This document shows, piece after piece, positions 22,561 through 34,997 of a DNA stretch of 64,000 nucleotides (positions within the stretch are counted from its first letter, which is position 1; the number at the start of each line of letters is the position of its first letter). Origin of the DNA: Bugula neritina (lineage: Eukaryota > Bryozoa > Gymnolaemata > Cheilostomatida > Bugulidae); NCBI GenBank assembly GCA_964035545.1, contig OZ037765.1:12456698-12520697 (forward strand), given 5' to 3'. Under the pieces are notes generated by a model. The model saw only the letters and a list, made by a program, of their open reading frames with translations. It ran no database searches and was not told the origin of the DNA. A program made the translations under genes and the position numbers.

Positions 22561-25500
22561 GTTTTTACCATTGAGCTTGGAGGCGTCAAGAGAGTGGTTA
22601 TATGTGGTTATGAGATCGTTCATGAAATCCTCTGTAAAAATGCAAATTTTTCAAGCAACAGAAAAACTGATTCTATGCCAAAACATCATTCCAAAATAGC
22701 AGAAGTAACACCAGGTAAAGACAAATGGGTAAACAGAACAAGTTTTGAAATTACAATCCAAAATTATAACTAGAAAAGCATTTATATAACCTGCAAATGA
22801 GTGCCTCTACCTGTAGATGCGTCACTAAAATAAAGTATCAGTCTAGTTTTCGTGGTTGCTCCGAATATGTTTTTACTCTATTATGCACGAGTTCATATTG
22901 TATTGAGTTCATTTAACATGAAGATTGAGGCATCTTTTTGGTTTGAAGAATTTATTGAACTAATTGCTTATGATTAGCAGGTTTTAAAATGGAAATATCT
23001 ATAAATATATTTTACTCTGTGCGACTTGGTTTATGGAGAACTAATATTGCTTGAATGCACTTAGTAATTGTCCACAGTAATAATGAGCTAAATTCTAACA
23101 GAATAAACAAATAAACAGAATTGGGTTATTGAGTTTCATTTCATTCATGCATTATCATCAATGATTAGTATTTAGTAAACAGTAATTCTTTACTGTTTAC
23201 TGGACTGCTGATTCCTGACTTGTAACACAAAAAACTTCTTTCAGCTAGTTTATAATAATTTGTTTCCAATTGTTAAAGCGGTAGGGGATAACTAAAATAT
23301 ATATAAGTATTTCAATACTTCATAAGTTATCTTTATGATGTCATTGGAATGGAACTGTTTCCACGCAATGATATTTTTTATCTATATTGAGTAAGTAAAT
23401 CCAACAATTTTTATGTTTTATAGGAATATTTTGGGCAGAATATCCACATTGGAAAACATTGAGATCGTTTGCTTTAAGCACACTGCGAGAAGAAGGAATG
23501 GGTAAATCTCATCTGGAGCCACGAATAATGCATGAAATACACGCATACATTGACCACTTTATCACACCTCATGTAGGCCAACCAATAAACTTGTCTGACA
23601 GCATCATGCTGGCTACAGCTAATGTGATAAGTTCCATGATACATGGACACAGAAAGAATTACACAGATGCCTTTTTTAAACTCTGGATGAAGCAATTCAG
23701 AGTTTCATTGGAAGCAGCTACAACGGCAGCCATAGCACGGAATATTCCATTTGCAGCATACTTTCCTGGTGATTTTACTGGTGAGTATAATGCAGGGTTG
23801 GGGTCAATTACATGTCAATGTAATTAATTACAATTACAATTACATGAAGATTTGTCAATTACAATTACAATTATAATTACAGTTAAAAAGTAATGTAATT
23901 AATTACAATTACAATTACATGGTAATGTAATTAATTACAATTACAATTACTTTTGTTCTCACAAGGAATAATCGGAAGTTATACAATGTCACTTCTGGGG
24001 TCCAACTACCAGAGGCAATGTTGACAGTGGTGAACCTCCTTTGTTCCCAATAGTGACACTATAGGGTCAATCCATGTCGAATCAACCAAATTTTAAGGGG
24101 TCCCACACTTTTGCTTCTCAGATTTTGCTCATATTTACACCAAACGGACCTACACATGTCCGTAGTACTATTCGTGAATATTTCTGACTTGACACGAAAA
24201 CTTTTTGAGAAATGACTACTTTTATGAACAAAAGTTGGTAAATATTTTAAGGAAAATTTGTGATTTATACTTTTAGACCAAGTTATAAACGTCTATATCT
24301 CGATCGTTTTTCTAGACTGAGCCTAAAATTTGATGTGGAGAATATTTAAAATTGTTTCAAAATTTACAAAAATTTGCCCATATTTAATTTTTTTCTCATC
24401 TATTTCTGCTTTGTCCTATTCGGGTAACAGGTAGCCCACATTCAATGGCTTGGAATATATGCACACGAAGTATTCTGTAGTATGTGTTGCTACTAGTGCA
24501 AATTGATATATATTATCAAATCGCCCGGCAAATTTTAAGTCTCTCTCTAGAAAAATGGTTAAGATATAGACATTTATAAATTGGTCTAAAAGTAAAAATC
24601 ACAAATTTTCCTCAAAATTTTTCCTCACCTTTGTTCACAAAAGTAGTCATTTCTCAAAAAGTTTTTCTATCAGACCAGAAATATTTAAGAAGAGTTCTCA
24701 GTACATGTGTAGGTTTATTTGGTGTAAATATGAACTAAAGTCTGATACACAAAGGCGCCAGCCATTTGGTGAGTTGGCATGGAATGACTCTATACTATAC
24801 TGACTTAATCTGAACTTGTTATTTAACAGTAGGCATGGTAGGAAAAGAAAGAACTTTTTAGGATTTAAAAGTTTGAAGTAATTGACATGTAATTATAAAG
24901 TAATTGTAAAAATCAATTACATTAGATATGTAATTAATTACAATTACAATTACATTTTTATACATCAATTACAAATTACATTCAATTACTTGAATAAATG
25001 TAATTAATTACAACCAATTACAATTACAAATTACAATTACCCCAACCCTGGTATAATGTGTTTGCTCATTGAAATATATTTAAAAGTTGAAATCTTGTTT
25101 GCTTTTTTTTCTGTTTGAAATGATAATAATTTCTTGTTAGGACTAATTTTTGTTAAAATATTTGTTTTCATAAAGCAAGACAAAAAACTAGGCTCTCAAT
25201 GAAGGCAGTCCCTAATGTTTTTTATTTGCAGTAAATACACAGGTTAGAGCATTGGAAACGCATTTTGTGTGTTCACTTCAACTTCTTGTAAATACAATAT
25301 TTATTGGTCTATTTTACATGCATATTTAATACCGAGCTATACTATGATTTCATAAGACCGTTTGTATTTAGGAGTAAAGGCTGATATAAAAGCTTCAGAA
25401 GTGACTATCCCAGAGGCCAGGAGGCAGGTTGAGACTCACAAGGCTAATTTGGATCCAAACAACCTGGTGACTTACATTGATAAGTTTCTATACCATGCTC

Positions 25501-28500
25501 AGAAGAAGAAAGGGGATGAAAACTTGTTCACAGGTATCTAGGTCACCAAGTTTTATAGAAACTGTGTACTTCGAAGCCCAAGACATTTTCATGATTATTC
25601 TGACATGATACCAATCAATACACTTTCACTGTTATTGTGATAAACTTTGTCTCCCATTCTGTTGAATGACCATAAACATTTTTTGAAACTGTATAACTAT
25701 CATTCAAGTTTCACTAGGTATTTTAATAAAATGGTAAAATTGGGCTGAACATTATTGGTATGATTTTGGGTTATGTCGACAATGTTAATTATATCCACCA
25801 GAGTATTTGATGTCAGTGAAAAATATCGGAACATATTTGCTCCTGTTTCAGGAAGAGAACATGCTCAAATCATGCTGCCTACAACATCCACAATACTCAT
25901 TTTCACAGAAACTGTAATTATCAACTGATCTGAGGCAATATCATGGAATCTTGAAAGTAGGTTAGAATAGACCCCTTTTCAGAGGTCCCCAGTGTGCCCC
26001 CCCCCCCCCCCCCTTGCAATTAATAGGTGTGTCCTCCCAAAATAAAAATTGTTGAAGAAAAAAACTTGAACTCATTTTTGTTGTTTTGGTTGCTGAGCAA
26101 TGCTGAAGTGGCACTTCTATAGCATAATTAGAATTTTAGTAGAGCCAAACTTTAAATTCTTAATGAGTTTGCTTTTTATACAAAAGTTCAACCTGTTCAC
26201 TTTCAGAGGACACAACTCTTGAATGTAAAAGCGATATCGGGGACTTCTGAAAAGGGTCTATCCTGTTTTACAGACATAATATCATAATGTTGCAGATGGG
26301 AATGCTGGAATGTCAATGCTGCAACTGTACATTGCTGGTACAGAGACCACATCAACAGCACTAACATGGGCCATGCTTTATATGTGTGCACACCCAGATG
26401 TACAGGTCAAAGTTCAAGAAGAAATAGACAGTGTCTTAGGTTAGCCAGTTAAGTTCTCCTTAATCAAATTGGTAAACCTTTGATAACTATGAATATTATA
26501 AATTAAGATCCTGCATATTAGTTGAAGCTTTTCACTGTCATTTTGCTTGAAGGAACAAATGAAGTGAGATATCAAGACCGATTCACCCTCCCATACACAG
26601 AGGCTGTAATTCTAGAAACCCTTAGGTTGGGAAATATTGCACCTATGGCATTGCCACACACATTGGAGGAAGAGTATACTATTGATGGCGAGGTAAGGAT
26701 TGTTAGATATTCTACTCAGTTCTCTGTAATCAGGAGGTATTTGATATATTTTGAATATTTTTATTATTCCATCACTTATTAATTGTGCTTAAAACCTTCC
26801 AATGTACTTATGGGATGACCAGTTGTTTTTATAATAGTTACTCATAAATTGCTACCAATTTTATACTTATGACTTTGCTAATTTTATGACATCACTATTT
26901 CTATGACATCATTAATCTCATGGCATTAATAGTTATTCCTATGATATTCCTTGTTCTCACACTTGGTTCTTAAAATTGAAGTCATCATCATAATGAAGTT
27001 TTTTGTCGTTTTGGCTTTAATATATACACTCTATAAGTCTGGGCGTTTAGAGTGATGTTTTCATTCAATAAAAATACTCTGTTTTAAATTTATGTTTAAT
27101 TCTCCAGTGGATGACCTGTATTAAGGAATTCTTGACCCACCCCATTTATTCGGTAATAAAGTATTTACACATATCTGAACTGTTATCTACAGGCTGTTTG
27201 AAGGTTGTATACTCAAACAATTTTGTTTTATAAAAATTATATGCAAACATGTCTTACCAATATAATAATGTAATGCCCTCTTCATTATAAAATCGTTGGT
27301 CAAACAGTACTCCATATATTCAGTGCTTGTGTTGAAAGCAGTTCAAAAAAATACATTTGATTGTAATTTTGCAGACATTACCTGCTGGTTGTGAACTAAT
27401 GATAAATATGGCTTCCTTACTGTGGGATGAGAAGGTCTTTGAAGAACCCAACAAGTTTAAACCTGAGAGATACTTGAATGGAGATGTGACTTTGAAGAAA
27501 AACAGAACACTTGCTTTTGGAACGGGTAAGTATTTTTCGTGTGCAAAAAATTGTTATGATTATAATTCCCCTCCAGGTCTTGAAGTTAAATTGCTATTAG
27601 ACATTACTCATAAATTGCTATGGATCTCAGTACAATTTTAACTACTCATTTATTTATAACACATTTAGATATTTTTAATACAATTACCGTCGGCATGGCT
27701 CACAAATTAAAACTGAACCTCCAATTAATATACATATATGTTTCATTGTATAATCCTGGAGACTGAACCCATGGTTATATTCCATATGTTTGTGATAGGC
27801 TTTAGATGTGTGTTTAAAATTGTTTTAGTTACCTAAATTAAGAATACATTGTAAATAAGAGATCGCACTAAAAAGAACAAAAACAATCTACGCTTGCTGT
27901 TACTGACATGAATTCACAACACGAGTGAAGCCTCAAAAGTGGCAGTGTAATAATCACTTTGCTCTTTTACCATGTTTTGTTTTATAGTCTGAAAACAAAG
28001 ATGTAGCTATTGCACACAAAATATAAAGTGTGGTATTTAATCTCTATTTTGATATATATTTCTTTTGCATCATCTTCCTAAACTATTCTTGGTTGAAGCT
28101 GCTGTGCCATAAATAATTACATATCTGGTGGCTGGTGTAGACAGATGTACATTTCTTATTCACCTGAAAGCATATTATGTGAACCTTTTGGTACACAACT
28201 AACCTATCTAGTCCATTTCTTTTCAACTCAAAATAAAATAATTGAGCCAAGTGTTATCTTTATATGTAATCTAATGCTGAATAATTTACTCTTCCATCAG
28301 CACTTATATGATAACTTTTCTGTTATCTACAGGAAGAAGAGCCTGTCTGGGTGAAGGTTTAGCAAGGATGGAACTCAGTCTATTCTTTACTACATTCATG
28401 CAGAGGTTTAAAGTCAGTTTACCAACTGGCCACATACCGAATCTAAATGGTGTATGTTCTATTGTGAATGCACCGGCAAAGTTCACAGTTATTTTTACTA

Positions 28501-28508
28501 AAAGATGA
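22561..28508 (+). CDS. Cytochrome P450 (CYP2-like), exons 2-8; first exon not found
   Basis: Exons 22561-22714, 23424-23780, 25372-25533, 26296-26439, 26553-26692, 27375-27525 and 28333-28508 join in frame with GT/AG sites to 428 codons including TGA. P450s are heme monooxygenases of the ER membrane that use P450 reductase. Visible motifs in order: WKTLR (C-helix WxxxR), AGTETT (I-helix oxygen-activation), ETLR (K-helix ExxR), FKPERY, and the heme loop [10 protein letters not shown] with its cysteine, split by the last intron. About 75 N-terminal residues (anchor and hinge) are missing: exon 2 starts in phase 0 at VFTIELGG. I find no candidate first exon in the 22.5 kb upstream. A possible poly(A) signal AATAAA lies at about 28717. 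The lone exon at 59126 is from a related gene. Confidence 0.93.
23793..25050. mobile_element. hAT-type non-autonomous element in P450 intron
   Basis: A 1258-bp element with inverted ends CAGGGTTGGGG...CCCCAACCCTG and a perfect 8-bp duplication GTATAATG (23785-23792 and 25051-25058), as hAT elements make. Near both ends it is built of degenerate AATTACAATTAC-like repeats. No transposase. It sits 12 bp after a P450 exon and its duplication overlaps the splice donor. Confidence 0.9.
24064..24790. mobile_element. Foldback element nested in the hAT element
   Basis: A 727-bp element made of two inverted arms of about 330 bp (left GGGTCAATCCATG; right CATGGAATGACTC), flanked by TATA at 24060-24063 and 24791-24794. 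Ends and 4-bp duplication resemble the MITE at 19153. Arms share long blocks such as CTTTTTGAGAAATGACTAC. Confidence 0.85.
25997..26013 (+). repeat. Poly(C) run
   Basis: About 17 consecutive C in a P450 intron. Likely length-variable and prone to sequencing error. Confidence 0.9.
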
Positions 28509-29380
28509 AATTATACACAGTGTGTTATGCTGCAATGCTTAAGACTTACCAGTAGGAGTTTTCACATTAATTGATACTAGCTCATTTTTATCAAGTATTT
28601 TTCTTAAAACCATAATTTGATGTAAATATAATATAATCTTATTTTTTGTGTTGTTAACTATTCATTCGTATTCTATTCTGTGATAAATAATTTCAAATAA
28701 CAGGTGAATTGATTTAATAAAAGAATATTTTTTCTGAAATTGAAATAAAACATTAATCCATATAATCTATTTGACACTTTGACTTTTAAACGTATGACAA
28801 TAGTCTAGGCGCAGTGTGAAAATTTAGGTTTTCCATAAAAATTTCTAAAGACAATATTTAATGTGTATTACTTTTAAGCTTTATATAAGTTATAATACAT
28901 TGTGTAAACTTAAAAATAATACATGGCAGTATATTTAGGAAAGGCATATACAATGCATAAAATAAAAAGTTATGCAATTTGCTTAAAGTAACATATACAT
29001 ATAATATGTATAAAAACCTGATGTATTAAAACTCGTACATTTAAACAAAATAAGATGCAATCGGTCCTTCCAGCTCCTCAAATTGACTACAACTTAAGAT
29101 TGGTATTTTGACAACCACACAATTCTGCTAATATAATAATATAGACAACAATTTCATTAATTTTCAAGTAATGCATTACAATATTATAGTAATATTTTGA
29201 TAAGAAAAATACTAACATATTAGTATAATAAATTATATTGCAAATTTCACAATTTCTGGAATGCAGCTATGAATGCAAAAATTTCAACTTTGTTGAGTGC
29301 AACGTCACTACTTTGCTTGTTAACTTTGTTGTTACTTGTGAATTTTGCGGAATCCTATCTTCTCTATTATAACTGTCATA
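28509..29380. other. P450 3' flank and intergenic DNA
   Basis: Contains the probable P450 3' UTR (AATAAA-like signals near 28717 and 28744) and then AT-rich sequence with no gene seen. Confidence 0.5.
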
Positions 29381-30530
29381 ATGTGTATACTAGAAGAAGA
29401 GTTCTTTGATTGTGTTGAAGAGATTGTGGAAGAGTATTTTGATGCTCTGGAAGAGTATTTTGATGCTCTGGAACAGTTAGGTAAGATTCTCAATAAGCAT
29501 GTAACATAATTATGACAGCCATAAGTTAATATGTTTATCATTATAATGAACACTGAATAACTGCTAAGCTATATAATTGTTGTTATCATGGGCATTTAAT
29601 TTCTGACAAATTATTAAAACTGTGGTAATTTTTGACCAACATCACATAGTATAACTTATCCCATGCTATTCATCTAAACTTGACTTATATTGTATTGCTG
29701 ATATATATATATATATATAAACTTGAAGGTGATGAAAAGCCAATTTCAACTCATCTGCCAGAGCAGGCTAAGCTTAATGGCCAAAAAGAACTGAATGATG
29801 AGGGTCAAACCCAACAGCTCCTTTTTGCTGTAAACATTGAACCAGGAGTGGTAAGTTATTTATTCTATCCAGCGTATTATGATATCAATTTATTCTATTG
29901 TGACTTTTTACACTGAAAGCATAAATTTCAATTCGAAGCCGTTTATCAAGATTTCAAATTCCAGCAAGAGAGTTTAAAATATCATGTGCACAAATTAATG
30001 TGTTGCTTGTTATTTGTGTCACATTATTACTTGTGAAATTATATAATCTATTGCAGAAACCCACAGTCACACATGCTAAGGCCCAACCAGAACATGAGTT
30101 TATCGAAGTATGTTAACAGTAGATCCCTATACAGTTTAAATAACTAATATTACAATGATCAACTGGTATTAAAGGATGATTAAGCATAAAAATTGGTTAT
30201 TAACAATCACCTAAAGGTACAATTATAAGCAAATAATATTTCAGGGCTGCTATACTGGGCATTGCCAATTATGTTTCATGGATAGAGGGGAACATGATAG
30301 AAAGAGAGACCAGAGTAAGTGCACTACTTTTTAATAGACTTTGATTTTAACTTGTAATAAACTGTGAATATTTTGTCAGAGTATAACTTTATAGCAAAGG
30401 GTAAAAACTATTTTATAATTCTGTAGATTACAGAGGTAGGAGGTCTATGAAGAAAAGACTCAAGGGGTTTTTCAAAACTAAATTATGTTGTTGCCTGTTT
30501 CCGAATGATAATGATGTTGATGTGCTTTAA
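29381..30530 (+). CDS. Small five-exon gene, 148-residue protein of unknown family
   Basis: Exons 29381-29480, 29729-29850, 30057-30107, 30245-30314 and 30427-30530 splice in frame (GT/AG throughout) to 148 codons plus TAA. The N-terminus is strongly acidic (MCILEEEFFDCVEEIVEE) with a 21-bp in-frame duplication giving EEYFDAL twice. A polar middle (GQTQQLLFAVNIEPGV) leads to a Cys/His cluster CYTGHCQLCF, then a basic run (RGRRSMKKRLKGFFKTK) and the tail CCCLFPNDNDVDVL. I see no signal peptide or membrane span and recognise no domain. The start is the first ATG after an in-frame stop at 29339. AATAAA lies near 30559. A degenerate relative on the - strand (9968-11172) keeps the exon order, which supports the model. 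Confidence 0.7.
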
Positions 30531-30889
30531 TTATTTATTGTATTATATTTGATATACAATAAACTACATTCAGTTATTTGAATTTTATTTGCAAAATTTG
30601 ATCAATATTTAATTCAAACTTATTATCAATATATAGGACAGCAGTGTTTACTAAAAACATAAGATACCTTCAATTTTTTTTACATTTCGTTGTTATAATA
30701 CTTTGTAATACTTCCAGCATAATATTCACGGATACAGACAGTTGTAGGCAGATGCAGTGTTTGAGCTGAATCTTATTTTATAATTGATATATCGTTAATT
30801 TATGTTGTTATATGCCAAATATCAGTAGATATTTATATACATACATATTACATAATATACAAAAAAAAAACTCACAAAATTTTATAGTT

Positions 30890-31072
30890 GCTATCCTTGT
30901 GAGAAAACCCCTGATATAAGAAGTTTTTTGTTAAAGTGGGCTAATTAGGACTTATTTAAACGAGGCACAGGAACATTTATGTCTGGATGCTCTTCCTAAC
31001 ATCACCAATGGCCTTTGCTCGGGCTCGAACCTATGACCTCGTGTTTACAGGCAAACGCTCTAACCCCTAGAC
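30890..31072 (-). mobile_element. tRNA-derived SINE, main part, interrupted by a hAT element
   Basis: On the - strand: box-A-like CTAGGGGTTAGAGCG, box-B-like GGTTCGAGCC, then the tail GTTAGGAAGAGCATCCAG. Its 5' end (GAGCTATGGTC) lies at about 32628-32640, beyond the hAT element. The same SINE family occurs at 31498. Polymerase III transcription is inferred from the boxes. Confidence 0.75.
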
Positions 31073-32622
31073 CAGAGATGGGCAAATGGTGGCCTTCCTA
31101 TTGTTTTAATCATGCCCTCAACCAAGCACCAGCAATTCTTAATTTCATTGGTTTCTTAACCATTCACAGAATGTGTGCACTATGCAACACTGGCCAATCA
31201 TGAACATGACTCATGAGAAGATTCTGGCCAATGTATAGTTACTGAAAAGGTTTCATCCCAGTTAGACGTTATTTTTTATTTTGGTACCGTAATAATGTAT
31301 AGATAGCTGTTGTATTGATTGCTAAAGAGCTAATAATTATGCTAATAGCTATAATAGCTGATATAAAGTATCTGGAATAATAGCCCACTTTTCAGGGTTT
31401 GTGTGGGGCAAAAATCAGTAATACATTATTAATAGACATTATTTTTAATAAATACTTATCAACGAAATACTTTTTCCCAATGACTAGAAGTATAGAAACC
31501 GTGGTCCAAGGGTTAAAGCGTTTGCATTGTGAACGCAAAGTCATGGGTTTGAACCGACAAAGGCCATTGGTGATGTTAGAAAGAGCATCCAGTCATAATT
31601 GCTCCTGTGCCTCATTTAAACAAGTCCTTAGCCCATTCTAACAAAAACTTTTTCCATCAGCGGTTTCTCGCAGGGATAGCGACTATAAACTTTCGAAGGT
31701 TTTTTTAGAAGTATGGAATATGCAAAATTAATAATTTAATACAGAAAAAAGGAATTTATTTATGTGCCAAGTAGCAAACAATTGATCCAAATTTATTTAA
31801 ATATACATATATTTCAATAATATTCAAATAAATTGCACATAAAATATATACTGTATCGAAATAAATAAATAGCGTCTAACTGAGACGACACCACTGATCA
31901 GTGAGTATAAGTATAGCGCAGCATTACAACTATAGATACTTGATGTTGCTGCAACAACAGCTAGCTTCTACATTTCACCAGTTATAACCAGTGAAAAGTA
32001 CCCCACAATAGCTAAACTGGGACTAAGAGTACTGAGCATATCTGGTTATGTTTATAAATGTGAATGCATGTTTCCTATTTTGGACCATATCAAAAAATAG
32101 TAACAGAACACAACTAGCTCATTGATGAGCATCTGCAAGATTTGCTTTGAGTAGTGTTATTGTAATATTATGGTTGCGGATGAAGTGGATTATATTTTGT
32201 TAACGAACACGAGCAAGTATATTATTTAACATGGCGATAACTTTATTCAAACTGACGGTAACCTTGACCTAATAAAAGCGTAACATTATAGCAAGTACAT
32301 TATAATACAAAAAGTGTTTTTCATACTTCTCACTAATTATAGTAGGCCTACTATAAGTGTCCCCAACAAATTTTTTGCTGCATTCTTGCTCATAAGTGAA
32401 CTATATAAAACTTGTTTTTAAATTAATAAACTGCCATCTTTTTTATTCTGCATCCACACTCTTCAATTTATACCTTCAGCCTTGGAAATGGAAAAAAAAT
32501 TATATATATTTGCATGTGGTCATGCAGCATTGTACCTTGCATTTACTACAAACAAACCTGGCCCTTCTTACGCCTTCAATCTTGAGATCTGGCCCCATTT
32601 GAGAAACATTTGCCCATCCCTG
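31073..32622. mobile_element. hAT-like non-autonomous element
   Basis: Inverted ends CAGAGATGGGCAAAT (31073) and, reverse-complemented from 32622, CAGGGATGGGCAAAT. Flanking octamers CCCTAGAC and CTTTTGAC match at five of eight positions, as expected for an old 8-bp duplication. The unit splits a SINE and carries another SINE. No open frame of note. Confidence 0.7.
31498..31700 (+). mobile_element. tRNA-derived SINE
   Basis: Box A-like TGGTCCAAGGGTTAAAGCG (31502-31520), box B-like GGGTTTGAACC (31545-31555), then the tail GTTAGAAAGAGCATCCAG shared with the SINE at 30890. The body is about 200 bp and unrelated to coding sequence. Confidence 0.8.
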
Positions 32623-32640
32623 CTTTTGACCATAGCTCTT

Positions 32641-34900
32641 CCCTATTACGTAATTCACGTGTTATGTTATATATTGATATAATATAATATACATGTTGTA
32701 CAATATATTATATGTTTTTGGCCCGTCTCATATGTCTCAATAAATTTACCAGTAGGTCTTGGTGAGCTCTAGATGTCAAAGTATGGATCCTCTTTATCTT
32801 GGAGTTGTTGCCTGATTTTCTTGATCTCATATGATGGGTGGGTAGACTTATGCCCCGACACACTTTCCTGGGCAGGTAATCTCTGTGGGCTAAATATATG
32901 ATAAATAACTTTCTCAAAGTATTGCAGCCAATTGTTGATCAGATAGAAGGTTGTTGTGGTACATGACATAAACATTCAAAATCTGACTTCATAGTTGATA
33001 AAAACACTGTTGCATAGACATACAACTATTGCATGGCCTAGATTGTAGGATGTCATCTGTAGTCGGAATGACTGATGAAGGCTGCTACTGCTTACTGTTC
33101 ATTCAACTTGAGGTTTATTCTAAAAAAATTACTGTTTTATTTCAACTAGACCATGTCTTGACTAGAGACATAGATGTAACACATGACAATGTTTCTTACC
33201 GTACCAAATTTAATGTTATTAATTAACTGCTTTGCTGTATTCCATGTATAATAATGTATAATATACTATATGCAATTTTTACTATATAAACTATTTTGAG
33301 TCATTCCAACCCTGACATTGAGCTCAGAAACGTAATTTCCAATCTATTATTGTATTCTGTGTCAAGAAAGATAAAACATCTGTTTTCACCAACCCTGGTT
33401 TCCTATTCAAACTCTTATTTCAGGACCGTAAATATTCTAGTAATCTATTAAAACGTTCAACAATATTAAGGTTTATTTAATGTAGTTTATGTTAAATGGT
33501 TCTTAAATTAGTAGAGAATAAATAACAATACATTGTACAGATAAATTTAGCTTCAATATCTTTTACATTGTTGCATTGTTGAAATGTTATGAAACCTCAG
33601 TGTGTGTATAACTGCCAGCTTTGAAAATGTAATACCACCTCTTTTGACTAATTTAATGAGCTAACAATTGATTGGGAAACTAGGTAAGTTTATCCTCAAA
33701 TAAGAAGTCATTTAATTGAGATAATTTATATTCTTTTTAATTTATGGAATATCAGTAAATCATACTATACTAAAATTAGCACTAGCTCTAGCTTGACTTA
33801 CTTTGAGATAATAATAAAGTTTACAGTTCAGCAGAGTTATTAATTAGTCTTAGAACCTAGGCCCTAGAGGGTATGTTGTAAGAATCGAGAATGAAACGTT
33901 TACCTGTGAATAAGTAAAACCGATTGTGATTAGCAAGGTGAAAACTTTGCTGTTCTTACTGTTGTTTGTATTCCCTCATACCTATAATATTGCAAAGCTT
34001 AAAACAAAAAAATATAACTGCAGACTTAAACTGAAGATAAACCAGCTGTACTTAGAATAATAATTTTTGTCAGGCTAGCACATTAAAACAATTTTGAATT
34101 TGCTTTTTATAGTGTTATACTGCTTCTATAAAAATGATTATCTGCATGCACTGTTTGGAAAATCTAGTATTTTGCTTATGACATAATTATTTTCAAGAGC
34201 CAATCTAGTCGCGAAGAAGTTACCACTGGTGCGTTCTAAATAGTGTAATAATATTTAGGAAAACACAGTTGTAACATGTGACCGATGACCTCTCACTAGA
34301 TCTGGCGCAATGAACTTGAAAATTAATTATTATTTCTAGTTCATCCAATAAAGCAGTAAATATCGGCGAAACCTATCCAGTGCTATCACAACAGGTTTGC
34401 CAGAATTATTCTTTAAACAGCTTTCAGGTCGGGGTGAATTAGTGCACAAGCGTGGGACTGTCAAGTCTTGAGTTGGGGAACATAACTTTTAACTCGAGAT
34501 CACCGAATCACTGCACCCAGTGAACCCCCAACGCGTAGCTGCGTATAGAACGTTTCTATTGTCTTTGGATGTCTCAAAATGGATGAAATCCGTTATGGCG
34601 TTAATTTGAACTTTATGGTGACAGTACTACTCCACCAGGGATAGTAATACTTATAAGTTATAGGTCATAGTAATAGTGTTATGCTCATATTCATACTGAA
34701 ACTGAGTGTCAGTGAGTGATTGTGTTGTTGATCGGTTGAAAGCTTGAGGTGAGAGTTACTTTTACTTTTTATTCAATTAATGAATTATTCATTATTGTCT
34801 TTTAGTTTTAGTAAAACTTTTAGTTTTACTTTTAGCCCAAATTTAGAAATAGTCAAATACTGATACTTATACTGATAATAGCTAATAAATAACACTAATA
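32641..34900. other. Intergenic; nothing identified
   Basis: AT-rich with short unconvincing frames. From about 34620 the sequence turns into degenerate ACT/AGT-rich low complexity, which recurs at 39080-39205 and 52969-53040 and was apparently the landing site of the next elements. Confidence 0.5.
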
Positions 34901-34997
34901 CTAATAGTAATAGTCTTGTCTTGTCTTGTCTTGATTTAGTTCCAAGACCCCAAATAGGGGAAAGGTGGAACTATCGGATGTTCAGGTCTTTTTTTTA

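Noticed and set aside
31501-31560. A tRNA gene
   Set aside because: Box A/B-like sequence is present but is followed by the LINE-like tail shared with 30890; it is a SINE, and the stem positions do not form a clean tRNA.
32708-33226. Short frames on both strands
   Set aside because: No motifs, no splice context and AT-rich composition; no support as genes.
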